In this document: positions 10,171-18,486 of the stretch, piece by piece | Numbering within the stretch: the stretch's first letter is position 1 | Layout: the number at the start of each line of letters is the position of its first letter | Origin: an uncultured Collinsella sp. | GTDB taxonomy: Bacteria > Actinomycetota > Coriobacteriia > Coriobacteriales > Coriobacteriaceae | Assembly (NCBI GenBank): GCA_958435945.1 | Contig: CAUBIC010000005.1 | Span: 1-64,000, forward strand | DNA length: 64,000 bases | Direction of reading: 5' to 3' | Notes under the pieces: model-generated | The model's input: only the letters and a program-made list of their open reading frames with translations | Databases searched by the model: none | What the model was told of the DNA's origin: nothing | Position numbers and translations under genes: made by a program

Positions 10171-11769
10171 TTAGTTCTCCTCTGATCCAGTCGTATCGGC
10201 ATGGTGCTTAGCCATGAACTGCTGCTTAAAGTCGCCGATGACGCGCAGGAGCTCAGCCTTGGTGTCATCGTCAATCTTCTTGGCGCGAACCTTGTCGAGC
10301 AGCGAGCCAAAGCCATTGTCCATGTACTCGATGAGCTCAGCACGGAAGGGCAGCACGTCGGAGATTTCCAGGTCATCCAGGAAGCCCTCGTTGCCAGCGA
10401 ACAGCGTAACGATCTGCTCGCCAACCTCGAACGGCTTGTAGCGCGGCTGCTTCAGGAGCTCGGTCATGCGGGCACCATGGGTCAGCTGCTTCTGAGTAGC
10501 CTCGTCGAGGTCGGAGCCGAACTGGGTAAAGCCAGCGAGCTCCTGATAGGAAGCGAGGTCCAGACGGAGGTTGCCGGCGACCTGCTTCATGGCCTTGGTC
10601 TGCGCATCGCCACCGACGCGGGACACGGAGATGCCCACGTCGACTGCCGGGCGCTGACCCTGGAAGAAGAGCTCGGACTGCAGGTAAATCTGACCATCGG
10701 TAATGGAAATGACGTTGGTCGGAATGTAGGCCGAGACGTCGCCGTCCTGGGTCTCGATGATCGGCAGTGCCGTCATGGAGCCGTAACCGTTCTTCTTGGA
10801 CATCTTGACGGCACGCTCGAGCAGACGAGAGTGCAGGTAGAAGATGTCGCCAGGATAGGCCTCGCGTCCGGGCGGACGATGCAGCGTCAGCGACATCTGA
10901 CGGTAGGCCACAGCCTGCTTGGACAGGTCGTCGTAGATGACGAGCACGTGGCCGCCGGGGTTGGTCTCGCTGGCGGGCTTACCGTCCTCGCCGTTGTACA
11001 TGAAGAACTCGCCGATAGCGGCACCGGCCATAGGCGCGATGTACTGCATAGGGGCGGAATCGGCAGCGGTGGCCGAAACGATGATGGTGTAGTCGAGCGC
11101 ACCGTGCTGAGCGAGGGTCTCGCGGATGTTGGCAACCGTGGAGGCCTTCTGGCCGATGGCGACATAGATGCAGACCATGCCCTTGCCGCGCTGGTTGAGG
11201 ATAGCGTCGATGGCGATGGCGGTCTTACCGGTCTTACGGTCGCCGATGATGAGCTCACGCTGACCGCGGCCAATAGGCACCATGGAGTCGATAGCGAGCA
11301 GACCGGTCTGAACCGGCTCGCACACCGGGGTACGATCGATGACGCCGGGAGCCTTGAACTCGATGGGGCGACGGTGCGTGGCGACGATGTCGCCCAGGCC
11401 GTCGATGGGCTGGCCGAGCGGATTGACGACGCGGCCGAGCATGGCACGGCTCACGGGGATATCCATAATGCGGCCAGTGGTGCGGCACTCGTCGCCTTCC
11501 TTGATGGAGTCGACGGCACCAAACAGAACGGCGCCGACCTCGTCACGGTCAAGGTTCTGGGCAAGGCCGAAGACGGTCTCACCGGTATCGGAGCTCTTGA
11601 ACTCCAGAAGCTCGCCTGCCATGGCGCTCTTGAGGCCGGAGACGCGCGCGATGCCGTCGCCTACCTCGTCGACCGTTGAAACCTCATGCGTATCGACCGT
11701 CGCGGAGAGGCTCGTGAGCTGCTCCTGCAGTTTCTTGGCGATATCCTGGGCATTGAGGGTTTCGGACAT
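10171..11769 (-). CDS. atpA: ATP synthase alpha subunit
   Basis: Non-catalytic nucleotide-binding F1 alpha subunit, 532 residues. Walker A is GDRKTGKT near residue 175, RELIIGDR precedes it, and the VISITDGQIYL and RPAVDVGISVSRVGG segments (the latter includes the arginine-finger region) are conserved. A C-terminal tail of about 20 residues (HHADTTGSEEN) is slightly longer than usual. The start codon overlaps the atpH stop codon. Confidence 0.98.
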   Translation of the reverse strand: MSETLNAQDIAKKLQEQLTSLSATVDTHEVSTVDEVGDGIARVSGLKSAMAGELLEFKSSDTGETVFGLAQNLDRDEVGAVLFGAVDSIKEGDECRTTGRIMDIPVSRAMLGRVVNPLGQPIDGLGDIVATHRRPIEFKAPGVIDRTPVCEPVQTGLLAIDSMVPIGRGQRELIIGDRKTGKTAIAIDAILNQRGKGMVCIYVAIGQKASTVANIRETLAQHGALDYTIIVSATAADSAPMQYIAPMAGAAIGEFFMYNGEDGKPASETNPGGHVLVIYDDLSKQAVAYRQMSLTLHRPPGREAYPGDIFYLHSRLLERAVKMSKKNGYGSMTALPIIETQDGDVSAYIPTNVISITDGQIYLQSELFFQGQRPAVDVGISVSRVGGDAQTKAMKQVAGNLRLDLASYQELAGFTQFGSDLDEATQKQLTHGARMTELLKQPRYKPFEVGEQIVTLFAGNEGFLDDLEISDVLPFRAELIEYMDNGFGSLLDKVRAKKIDDDTKAELLRVIGDFKQQFMAKHHADTTGSEEN

Positions 11770-12245
11770 TAGGCTTCACCTCCGTACGAATTAGCAGAGT
11801 TTGCGAGGGTCTCCTGCGCGATGCGCAGCTGCGTCTTGACGGAAATGTCACGACGCTCGCCGCGGGCCTCGAGCACCAGGCCGCCCACGATAGACGGGTC
11901 GACCTGCTCGATAAGGAATACCTTGCGGCCGAAGTCCTGCTCGCATTTCTTAGTGATGGTTTGACGCAGCTCGTCGTCGAGCGGGATCGCCGTGGTGACG
12001 GTCACGCCCACTACATCCTCGTCTTCCTCGGCAACATACTTAAAGGCAGCTGCCACCTTGGGAAGAAGGTCGAGCTGGTCGCGCTTGGACATGGTGTCGA
12101 GCACGGCGATGATCTCGGGGCTGGCAGAGGCCAGGCGCTCGACCATCTCGAGGTCCTCGAACACATGGTTCTCGGCCTTGGCGGCTTCCAAAAGGGAACG
12201 CGCGTAGGTCTCGAGCACCTTGTCCTGATAGCGGCTAGTCGGCAT
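11769..12245 (-). CDS. atpH: ATP synthase delta subunit
   Basis: Peripheral-stalk delta subunit linking F1 to the b subunits. The 158-residue protein shows the N-terminal helical domain (YARSLLEAAKAE near residue 14) and the C-terminal signature region (PSIVGGLVLEARGERRDISVKTQL). It is shorter than the usual 170-180 residues, mainly in the N-terminal domain. Its start lies inside the end of atpF (11-base overlap). Confidence 0.93.
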   Translation of the reverse strand: MPTSRYQDKVLETYARSLLEAAKAENHVFEDLEMVERLASASPEIIAVLDTMSKRDQLDLLPKVAAAFKYVAEEDEDVVGVTVTTAIPLDDELRQTITKKCEQDFGRKVFLIEQVDPSIVGGLVLEARGERRDISVKTQLRIAQETLANSANSYGGEA

Positions 12246-12837
12246 TCAGGCTACCTGCTTCCTGGATGTAGCGCTCGATGAGCTTCTTCTGCTCGGCATC
12301 GTCCTCGAGTGCCTCGCCCACGATCTTGGTGGCGACGGCAACGGACAGGTCGGCGATGGAGCTCGCGGCACCGGCGTAGATGGACTTGCGCTCGTCCTCG
12401 ACGGTCGTATGGGCCTTGGCGATGATCTCCTCGGCCTCCTTGTGAGCAGCCTCGATGATACGGGCGCGCTCGGACTCGGCGTCCTTACGGGCCTCGAGAA
12501 CAATGTCGGCAGCCTGACGACGGGCGTCGGTGACGATCGAGTCGGACTCAGTGCGCTTGGCGATAGCCTCCTGCTTGGTCTTCTCGGCCTCGTCGAGGCT
12601 CTCCTCGATCTTCTTGCCGCGCTCCTCCATGGTTTTCATGATGCCCGGCAGGGCGACCTTGGCCAGCACGATCCAGATAATCAGGAAGGCGATAAGCGCC
12701 GGGATGAACTCCGCCATCTTAGGGATGAGGATGTCCGCACCGGCAGCGCCGTCCTCGGCGAACGCGGAAACCGGCATGAGCAGCGCGGCCGCGGACGCGG
12801 AGAGTGCGATCGCGCTCTTCTGGGATGAAAGATTCAT
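12235..12837 (-). CDS. atpF: ATP synthase b subunit with N-terminal leader
   Basis: Peripheral-stalk b subunit, 200 residues. The membrane anchor (about residues 40-62, LIPALIAFLIIWIVLAKVALPG-like) is followed by a long charged coiled-coil with the alternating Arg/Glu/Lys pattern of AtpF. Ahead of it sits an extra hydrophobic stretch ending in PVSAFAEDGA (residues 1-30) that looks like a cleavable signal peptide, a feature known in some actinobacterial b subunits. Whether it is cleaved is not shown. The gene lies between atpE and atpH. Confidence 0.95.
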   Translation of the reverse strand: MNLSSQKSAIALSASAAALLMPVSAFAEDGAAGADILIPKMAEFIPALIAFLIIWIVLAKVALPGIMKTMEERGKKIEESLDEAEKTKQEAIAKRTESDSIVTDARRQAADIVLEARKDAESERARIIEAAHKEAEEIIAKAHTTVEDERKSIYAGAASSIADLSVAVATKIVGEALEDDAEQKKLIERYIQEAGSLNAD

Positions 12838-12852
12838 ACTTGACGCTCCGTG

Positions 12853-13047
12853 CTATTTAACGATCAGCGCGACAACGAAGCCGATCAGAGCCAGAGCCTC
12901 GCCGAAGGCGGAGCCCATGATGAAGACGGTGAACACGCGGCCCTGGACCTCAGGCTGACGGGCCATAGCACCCGTAGCACCCAGAGCAGACAGGCCGATA
13001 GCAAGACCAGCGCCGATAACACCGAGACCGTAACCGATAACTCCCAC
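12853..13047 (-). CDS. atpE: ATP synthase c subunit
   Basis: Ring-forming F0 subunit. At 64 residues it is very short: two membrane helices (GLGVIGAGLAIGLSALGATGA and FTVFIMGSAFGEALALIGFV) joined by the polar loop ARQPEVQGR. The ion-carrying carboxylate is the glutamate of GEAL in helix 2. The start is a GTG with AAAGGAGGA 3-4 bases upstream. The ion (proton or sodium) cannot be assigned with confidence, but helix 2 does not show the ES/ET sodium-ligand pair. Confidence 0.95.
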   Translation of the reverse strand: MGVIGYGLGVIGAGLAIGLSALGATGAMARQPEVQGRVFTVFIMGSAFGEALALIGFVVALIVK

Positions 13048-13171
13048 GATTCCTCCTTTGTCGTGCGTGTCTTATTTCACGCAGGATAACCTTTTTATAA
13101 CTGCCGGGCTCCATGGGTACGGGCACCGGCGGTTTAACGAATTGCCTTACCTTTAAGGCGCGAACGGAAGA

Positions 13172-13975
13172 CTACTCCTCCTCCGCGACCTCCTCTGCCT
13201 CGGAGACATACACGGCGGTAAGGACCGTGAAGACGTAAGCCTGGATGGCGCCGACCACAAGCTCGATCGCATAGATCAGGATGAGGATGGCAAGCCAGGC
13301 CAGCGAAGGCAGGGCGCCGACGGCGTGGGCCGCGGAAACCTGCTGAAGCAGCGGCTGCATGAACATGCTCGCCATGATGGCGAACGAGCCCATGACCACG
13401 TGTCCTGCAAACATGTTGCAGAACAGACGGACGGCGAGCGTGATGAGGCGCAGGAAGGTCGAGAAAAGCTCGACGACCCACACGAGCACGTTCATCGGGA
13501 AACTCACGCCCTGCGGGGCGAGGCTCTTGATGTAGCCGATTACGCCGTGAGCCTTGCATCCGTAGTAGATGAAGTACACGAAGGCGAAGATGGCGAGCGC
13601 GGCGGTGGAGCCGATTGCACCGGTGCCGGGCTTCATTCCCGGGATCAGGCCGATCATGTTGTTGATCAGGATGAACAGGAAAAGCGAGCACAGGAACGGG
13701 AAGTGCTTCTTCCAGTTCTCACCCACAACGCCCTTGCCGATATCGTTCTCGACGTACTCGATGATGTACTCGAAACCGTTGACGAAGAAGCCCTTGGGAA
13801 CCAGGGTCTGCTTCTTCTTGAACACGGCCAGGACGATCAGGAGCACGATCGTGGAGACGATCAGCCAAAACGAGTACTGCGTGATGCCGCAGCTCAAATC
13901 GCCCACGACAGGGGTGGAGCTGAACTCGCTGACCAGATGATTAATCTCATCAGGCAGCTTTTCAAAAATTTCCAC
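13172..13975 (-). CDS. atpB: ATP synthase a subunit
   Basis: Stator membrane subunit of F0 that forms the ion half-channels, 267 residues with five or six membrane helices. The essential arginine is in the helix LRLITLAVRLFCNMFAGH. FLFILINNMIGLIPG and the C-terminal IELVVGAIQAYVFTVLTAVYV helix are typical. The tail is acidic (SEAEEVAEEE). It precedes atpE by 124 bases, the widest gap inside the operon. Confidence 0.97.
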   Translation of the reverse strand: MEIFEKLPDEINHLVSEFSSTPVVGDLSCGITQYSFWLIVSTIVLLIVLAVFKKKQTLVPKGFFVNGFEYIIEYVENDIGKGVVGENWKKHFPFLCSLFLFILINNMIGLIPGMKPGTGAIGSTAALAIFAFVYFIYYGCKAHGVIGYIKSLAPQGVSFPMNVLVWVVELFSTFLRLITLAVRLFCNMFAGHVVMGSFAIMASMFMQPLLQQVSAAHAVGALPSLAWLAILILIYAIELVVGAIQAYVFTVLTAVYVSEAEEVAEEE

Positions 13976-13978
13976 GAC

Positions 13979-14302
13979 TTACCTTTCGACCTCATGAGGA
14001 TCTCGCAGCGCCTTGGCGACACGAACCGTGCAGGCGGCCATAAAGACCACGAAGCCGATCGCCTCGCCCAGGAGGAACATGCGAAATGCCTCTCCGAACA
14101 ACACAAACACAACCAAGGTAAAGACGAGCAGGGCGATTGCCGAGACCGCCAGACTCACCATGCCCTTGAGCATGTCCGCATTCTGCTTATCGTCAAGAAC
14201 CGGCTTGAGCGTAAAAACAAAGGGAAGAAAGGCGACCGCGCCCGCGATGGCGCCTGCAACGATAGCGAGCAGATCGGCTATCTGAAACACTGGCGTCCTC
14301 AC
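13979..14302 (-). CDS. atpI: ATP synthase subunit I-like membrane protein
   Basis: Small hydrophobic protein of about 107 residues with three or four predicted membrane helices (for example ADLLAIVAGAIAGAVAFLPF and AIALLVFTLVVFVLF), first in the atp operon. AtpI proteins assist c-ring assembly or ion supply. Similarity is to topology and position rather than to a firm motif. The frame is open to 14365, but the probable promoter lies at 14352-14379, so a start upstream of about 14345 cannot be used. I favour a GTG at 14302 or 14290; AAAAAGGA and GTGAGGA lie nearby. Confidence 0.65.
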   Translation of the reverse strand: MRTPVFQIADLLAIVAGAIAGAVAFLPFVFTLKPVLDDKQNADMLKGMVSLAVSAIALLVFTLVVFVLFGEAFRMFLLGEAIGFVVFMAACTVRVAKALRDPHEVER

Positions 14303-14351
14303 TTTCCTTTTTAACGCTTCACAGAACAGTTCCCGCCAAACATTGGTGACT

Positions 14352-14379
14352 ATTGTACGAGCCAATCGCTAAAGTACAA
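14352..14379 (-). promoter_or_regulatory. Probable promoter of the ATP synthase operon
   Basis: On the minus strand TTGTAC (14374-14379) and TACAAT (14352-14357) are separated by 16 bases, a good sigma-70-type match. The expected transcript start is near 14345, ahead of atpI. Confidence 0.6.
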
Positions 14380-14571
14380 CCGAAAAAGCATCGGTTAATA
14401 CGCAGCTGTACGTTTTCTTAAGACCTTCTTTATGCCGCAGGTAGGTAATACGTTTTTTCGCGAACCCCTCTGGGCTAAACGTCCGTTAACAAGAGTGCGC
14501 GTGGACGTCTTTTGCTCGCCCGCGCGCACCATTTCTTCGTATTTGTAACCGTAGCCGACAAGGCCCGACGA

Positions 14572-15219
14572 CTACAGCGTGCCGTAGATACGGTCGCCGG
14601 CATCGCCCAGGCCGGGAACGATGTAGGCAGCCTCGTTGAGGTGGTCGTCGATGGCGCAGGTATAGATATGCACATCGGGGTCTTTCTCGGTCAGCGACTT
14701 GAGGCCCTCGGGGGCCGCGACGATGCACAGCATGCGGATATCCTTGACACCGTGCTCGCGCAGATAGCTGATAGCCATCTCGGCCGAGCCGCCCGTGGCG
14801 AGCATGGGGTCGACGACCAGGCAGATGCGCTGGTCGATATCCTTGGGCATCTTGCAGTAATACTCATGCGGCTCGTGGGTGACCTCGTCGCGCTCCATTC
14901 CAATGTGGCCCACGCGAGCGGAGGGTACCAGGTCGAGGATGCCGTCGACCATGCCAAGGCCCGCACGCAGAATGGGCACGATGGCGAGCTTCTTGCCGGC
15001 AAGTTGCTTAAACGTGGCGGTGGTGATGGGAGTCTCGACTTCGACATCCTCCATGGGCAGGTCGCGCATGGCCTCGTAGCCGTCAAAAAGCGCGAGCTCG
15101 CGCACGAGCTGGCGGAACTGGTTGGTGCCGGTCTCCTTGTCGCGCAGGATCGACAGTTTGTGCTGGACGAGCGGGTGATCGACAAGGGTCACACGGGACG
15201 TATCGTAGGTGACGGTCAT
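14572..15219 (-). CDS. upp: Uracil phosphoribosyltransferase
   Basis: Pyrimidine salvage enzyme converting uracil and PRPP to UMP; cytoplasmic. The 215-residue protein shows the PRPP-binding loop DPMLATGGSA and the uracil-binding C-terminus YIVPGLGDAGDRIYGT. VPILRAGLGMVDG is also typical. The ATG at 15219 has GAAAGGGG about 9 bases upstream and gives the normal N-terminus (VTLVDHPLVQHKLS). It lies 122 bases downstream of glpK in the same direction. A weak GC hairpin followed by TCTTGTT near 14495-14529 may end the transcript; the rest of 14400-14571 shows nothing clear. Confidence 0.96.
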   Translation of the reverse strand: MTVTYDTSRVTLVDHPLVQHKLSILRDKETGTNQFRQLVRELALFDGYEAMRDLPMEDVEVETPITTATFKQLAGKKLAIVPILRAGLGMVDGILDLVPSARVGHIGMERDEVTHEPHEYYCKMPKDIDQRICLVVDPMLATGGSAEMAISYLREHGVKDIRMLCIVAAPEGLKSLTEKDPDVHIYTCAIDDHLNEAAYIVPGLGDAGDRIYGTL

Positions 15220-15341
15220 GGGTTGATGCCCCTTTCGTTGCGGCCGGAAGATGGCCTTGCTGACAAGGCGCATGGCGACGTTGTTGCCTCGCGCCGTGCA
15301 TAAGTTTAACGGTTTGTTGTATCGAGCGCCCCGTCGCAGCC

Positions 15342-16883
15342 CTATTGAGCGGTGCTGAGCGAACGCCTGACCGCATCGTGCCAACCGTCCAGGTTGTGCT
15401 CGCGACGCTCAACGGACATATGGGGATGGAATGTCTTGACGATCTGGGTGTTTTGCTCCAGCTCCTCCAGATCCTCCCAATACCCAACCGCGAGGCCCGC
15501 CAGATACGCGGCACCGATCGCCGTTGTCTCCACCGACTCACATTGCAGTACGGGGATATCCAGCAAGTCTGCCTGGAACTGCATGATGAACTCGTTGCGC
15601 GAGGCGCCACCATCGACGGACAGGCGCTCGATCGAAAGACCCACGTCCTGCTCCATGGCACGCAGCACGTCATAGCTCTGATAGGCCATGGACTCGCAAG
15701 CGGCACGCACGATGGTCGCGCGACTCGAGGCGCCGGTCAGACCGCATACGATGCCGCGGGCGTGCGCGTCCCACCATGGTGCACCCAAGCCCGCAAAAGC
15801 GGGGACAAAGTAGCATCCCTCGTTATCGCCGATCGAAGAGGCGAGCTGTGCCGATTCGGATACGTTGGAGATAACGCCCATGTTGTCGCGCAGCCAGTTC
15901 ATCGTTGAGCCGGCGGCAAAAATAGAGCCCTCAAGCGCATAGCTGACCTTGCCGTTCGCAGCGATACCGATGGTGGAGACCAGGCCATTCTTGGATTCGA
16001 CGATCTCGTCGCCGGTGTTCATGAGCATGAAGCAGCCCGTGCCATAGGTGTTTTTGGTCTGGCCGGGATGGAAGCAGCAGTGACCGAACAGCGATGCCTG
16101 CTGGTCGCCCGCCACACCCATGATGGGCGGCATGTTGGTCATGATGTCGCTCGCGACGCGGCCGTAGTCACCGGCGCTCCAACGGACCTCGGGCATCATG
16201 GCACGCGGGATGTCGAAGAGAGCCAGCAGGTCATCGTCCCAGTCCAGCGTATGAATATTGAAGAGCGCCGTGCGGCTGGCGTTGGTGTAGTCGGTGGCGA
16301 AGGTTTGGCCGCCGGTGAGGTTATAGATGAGCCAGGTATCGATGGTGCCAAACATGAGGTCGCCCGCTGCCGCGCTCTCGCGCGCGCCGTCAACGTTGTC
16401 GAGAATCCACTGCACCTTGGAGGCCGAGAAATACGGGTCGAGCGTAAGTCCCGTGCGGGAACGCACCAGCTCCTCGCAGCCCTGCTCGGCCAGTTTATCG
16501 ATTGTCGAGGCGGTGCGGCGACACTGCCAAACGATGGCGTTGTAGATAGGCTGGCCACTCACGCGGTCCCACACCACCGTGGTCTCGCGCTGGTTGGAGA
16601 TACCGATGGCGGCGATGCGATCGGAATGGATGCCGCTCTTAAACTGGACCTCCATCATCACGCCGATCTGGCTGGCAAGCACCTCCGTGGGATCCTGCTC
16701 CACCCAGCCGGGGCACGGGAAGCTGGTTTTGACGCTACGACGCGCCTGGGCGACGATGCAGCCGTACTCGTCGACGATGGTCGCGAGTACCGAGGTGGTG
16801 CCGCAGTCGAGCGCCATGATGTAGGAACCGCCAAAGCTAAACGAGGCGTCTTCCATACCCAGGCTACCTAGATTCAACGACAT
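15342..16883 (-). CDS. glpK: Glycerol kinase
   Basis: FGGY-family kinase phosphorylating glycerol to glycerol-3-phosphate. The 513-residue protein carries the nucleotide-binding DCGTTSVLA motif near the N-terminus, the glycerol-kinase segment SNQRETTVVWDRVSGQPIYN, and the second ATPase-fold signature in SVDGGASRNEFIMQFQADLL. An N-terminal extension of about 20 residues (SLNLGSLGMEDASFSFGGSY) precedes the usual start; an internal ATG at MALDCG is possible but has no clear ribosome site. It lies 13 bases after the Sua5/TsaC gene. No glycerol facilitator or glpD is nearby. Confidence 0.93.
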   Translation of the reverse strand: MSLNLGSLGMEDASFSFGGSYIMALDCGTTSVLATIVDEYGCIVAQARRSVKTSFPCPGWVEQDPTEVLASQIGVMMEVQFKSGIHSDRIAAIGISNQRETTVVWDRVSGQPIYNAIVWQCRRTASTIDKLAEQGCEELVRSRTGLTLDPYFSASKVQWILDNVDGARESAAAGDLMFGTIDTWLIYNLTGGQTFATDYTNASRTALFNIHTLDWDDDLLALFDIPRAMMPEVRWSAGDYGRVASDIMTNMPPIMGVAGDQQASLFGHCCFHPGQTKNTYGTGCFMLMNTGDEIVESKNGLVSTIGIAANGKVSYALEGSIFAAGSTMNWLRDNMGVISNVSESAQLASSIGDNEGCYFVPAFAGLGAPWWDAHARGIVCGLTGASSRATIVRAACESMAYQSYDVLRAMEQDVGLSIERLSVDGGASRNEFIMQFQADLLDIPVLQCESVETTAIGAAYLAGLAVGYWEDLEELEQNTQIVKTFHPHMSVERREHNLDGWHDAVRRSLSTAQ

Positions 16884-16896
16884 CGCTTACACCTTT

Positions 16897-17640
16897 CTAT
16901 TGCATCGGGTCGGACAGGACCCGCTCGATCTCTGATGCGGGAAGTGCGCCTTGGCGCAGGATCTGGAGCTCGCCATGCTTAAACGTCACGATGGTCGAAG
17001 CATCGCGGCACGGCGTCTCGCCCGCGTCGACGGCCACATCGACCCCCTCCAGAATACGGTCCTCAACGGCGGCAAAGCTTGCCGGCGCGGGCGCGCCGTG
17101 CGTGTTGGCGCTGGTGCAGGCAAGCGGACTGCCACAAGTACGGATGAGCGCCTGCACCACGGGCGAGGCCGACGCGCGAAGGGCCACCGTATCGTCGGCG
17201 GCGCGCATAAAGGTCGGCACGCAGGGCGCCGCCTTGACCACGATAGTCAGGGCGCCCGGCCAGCATCTTCGAGCAAGCGCGCGGGCCTCTTCCGGAATAT
17301 CAACGCCGTAGCGGTCGAGGGCCTCGGCATCATCGACCAGCCAGGCGACCGTTTGGGTGAGTTCACGTTGCTTGAGGGTAAAGATGCGACGGTAGCCGGT
17401 ACCGAGTGCGGGCACCGCGGCGCCATTGACGGCAACCTGCGGATCGCGCGGCCACGGCAGAGATTCGCTTGTATCTTGGGGCAAGGCGTCCGAGAAAGCG
17501 CTGACTGCCACAGCGACACCATAGACGGTCTCGGTCGGGATCAGGGCCAAGCCACCACAGCTGAGTACCTCGGCCGTACGCTCGACGGCGAGCCGATGCG
17601 GCTCACGCGCTCCCTCGAATACCCGATAGACCGTCTGCAT
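16897..17640 (-). CDS. tsaC: Sua5/YciO/YrdC-type L-threonylcarbamoyladenylate synthase
   Basis: Makes threonylcarbamoyl-AMP for the t6A37 tRNA modification. The 247-residue protein has the family signature PTETVYG (about residues 36-42), a KxR pair (KQR near residue 88), and the SANTHGAPAPASF and DAGETPCRDASTIV segments of the YrdC fold. Between PTETVYG and KQR there is an extra stretch of roughly 35 residues (SDALPQDTSESLPWP and following) not usual in the family. It lacks the C-terminal Sua5 domain. It appears to lead an operon with glpK. Confidence 0.88.
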   Translation of the reverse strand: MQTVYRVFEGAREPHRLAVERTAEVLSCGGLALIPTETVYGVAVAVSAFSDALPQDTSESLPWPRDPQVAVNGAAVPALGTGYRRIFTLKQRELTQTVAWLVDDAEALDRYGVDIPEEARALARRCWPGALTIVVKAAPCVPTFMRAADDTVALRASASPVVQALIRTCGSPLACTSANTHGAPAPASFAAVEDRILEGVDVAVDAGETPCRDASTIVTFKHGELQILRQGALPASEIERVLSDPMQ

Positions 17641-17774
17641 GTGTATGCCAGCCCCTTACGCTCTGGTGAAAGTTTGTTTACTGAGGGGCATTCTCGCACG
17701 AAACGTTCAACCTATTTGCCCAGAGCGCATGTTGGTTTGGTGAGCGGCTCTAGTAGTCGGTGAAAGTGAGGGGG

Positions 17775-18221
17775 TTATTGGACTGCGACGAACTTCTTTG
17801 GCCTGCCGGCGTGGCGTTCTTGGGCGGCGTAGCGCTCGATGCTGTCTATCGTTATCATCCGACGGCCGTCGACGAGTTCAACATCGAGCTTTCCGGCTTT
17901 GACCAGCGCGGTAATCCGCGGAGCGGAGACTTTGAGGTCCAGCGCTGCGTCTTTAAATGTTCGGCACGCCGCTTCCCGAGCGTCCTCGTGGTCGATTTCG
18001 ACTGAAAGGGCCACGACCTCGGCCGAGCGTTCGTACCCCGCCGGAGTCAAACCGTTGTTGAGGTCGTCGGCCAAAAACGCCATCAGTGCCTCGGTGGCAT
18101 GGGCAATCGCTTCTTCGCGCGTGTCGCCATCGGCAAAGGCGCCAGGAATCTGCGGGAAGCTAGCGCAGTAACCGTCGTCTTCTTTTATGAGAACGCAGTC
18201 ATAGGTAAATCGCTGCCTCAT
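17775..18221 (-). CDS. hicB: HicB-family antitoxin
   Basis: Antitoxin of a type II HicAB module. The N-terminal HicB fold is clear (FTYDCVLIKEDDGYCASFPQIPGAFADGDTREEAIAHATEAL), and the C-terminal part carries a DNA-binding region of helix-turn-helix type (SAPRITALVKAGKL ... IERYAAQE). At 148 residues it is a normal two-domain HicB. The ATG at 18221 has GGAGG 4-5 bases upstream. It follows hicA with an 11-base gap, so toxin and antitoxin are co-transcribed. Confidence 0.92.
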   Translation of the reverse strand: MRQRFTYDCVLIKEDDGYCASFPQIPGAFADGDTREEAIAHATEALMAFLADDLNNGLTPAGYERSAEVVALSVEIDHEDAREAACRTFKDAALDLKVSAPRITALVKAGKLDVELVDGRRMITIDSIERYAAQERHAGRPKKFVAVQ

Positions 18222-18232
18222 TTTGCCTCCAA

Positions 18233-18418
18233 CTACCATCCAGCTTGGCGACGAATACTTGCCCACGTGCCCTTCTTCGGTCGATCACCACCAGAGCCGT
18301 TCACGGTGACAACACGGTCACCAGAAACATACTTAGCATGACTACCGACTTGCGCGACCTTCACGAATCCATCGTGCTTGAGTAGGGCAATAATTTCCCG
18401 AAAGGTAGGAGGTTGCAT
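18233..18418 (-). CDS. hicA: HicA-family toxin (mRNA interferase)
   Basis: Small 61-residue double-stranded-RNA-binding-fold RNase toxin. The catalytic histidine is in GSHAKYV (about residue 26), matching the family GSHxxY pattern, and the C-terminal GTWASIRRQAG is also typical (HicA proteins usually have GTLRSILRQAG). The RBS GAGG lies 8 bases upstream. It is encoded ahead of hicB, the usual HicAB order, and is preceded by a palindrome that overlaps its promoter. Confidence 0.92.
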   Translation of the reverse strand: MQPPTFREIIALLKHDGFVKVAQVGSHAKYVSGDRVVTVNGSGGDRPKKGTWASIRRQAGW

Positions 18419-18442
18419 GGGCCGACCTCTTTCAGCCGTCCT

Positions 18443-18472
18443 AATTATAAACTAGTTTATAATTTTTGCTAA
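18443..18472 (-). promoter_or_regulatory. hicAB promoter with palindromic operator
   Basis: On the minus strand TTAGCA (18467-18472) and TATAAT (18444-18449) are separated by 17 bases. A 22-bp perfect palindrome, AATTATAAACT / AGTTTATAATT (18443-18464), covers the -10 box and most of the spacer. This layout fits autorepression by HicB, as known for the family. Confidence 0.75.
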
Positions 18473-18486
18473 CCAGTTAATAAATA

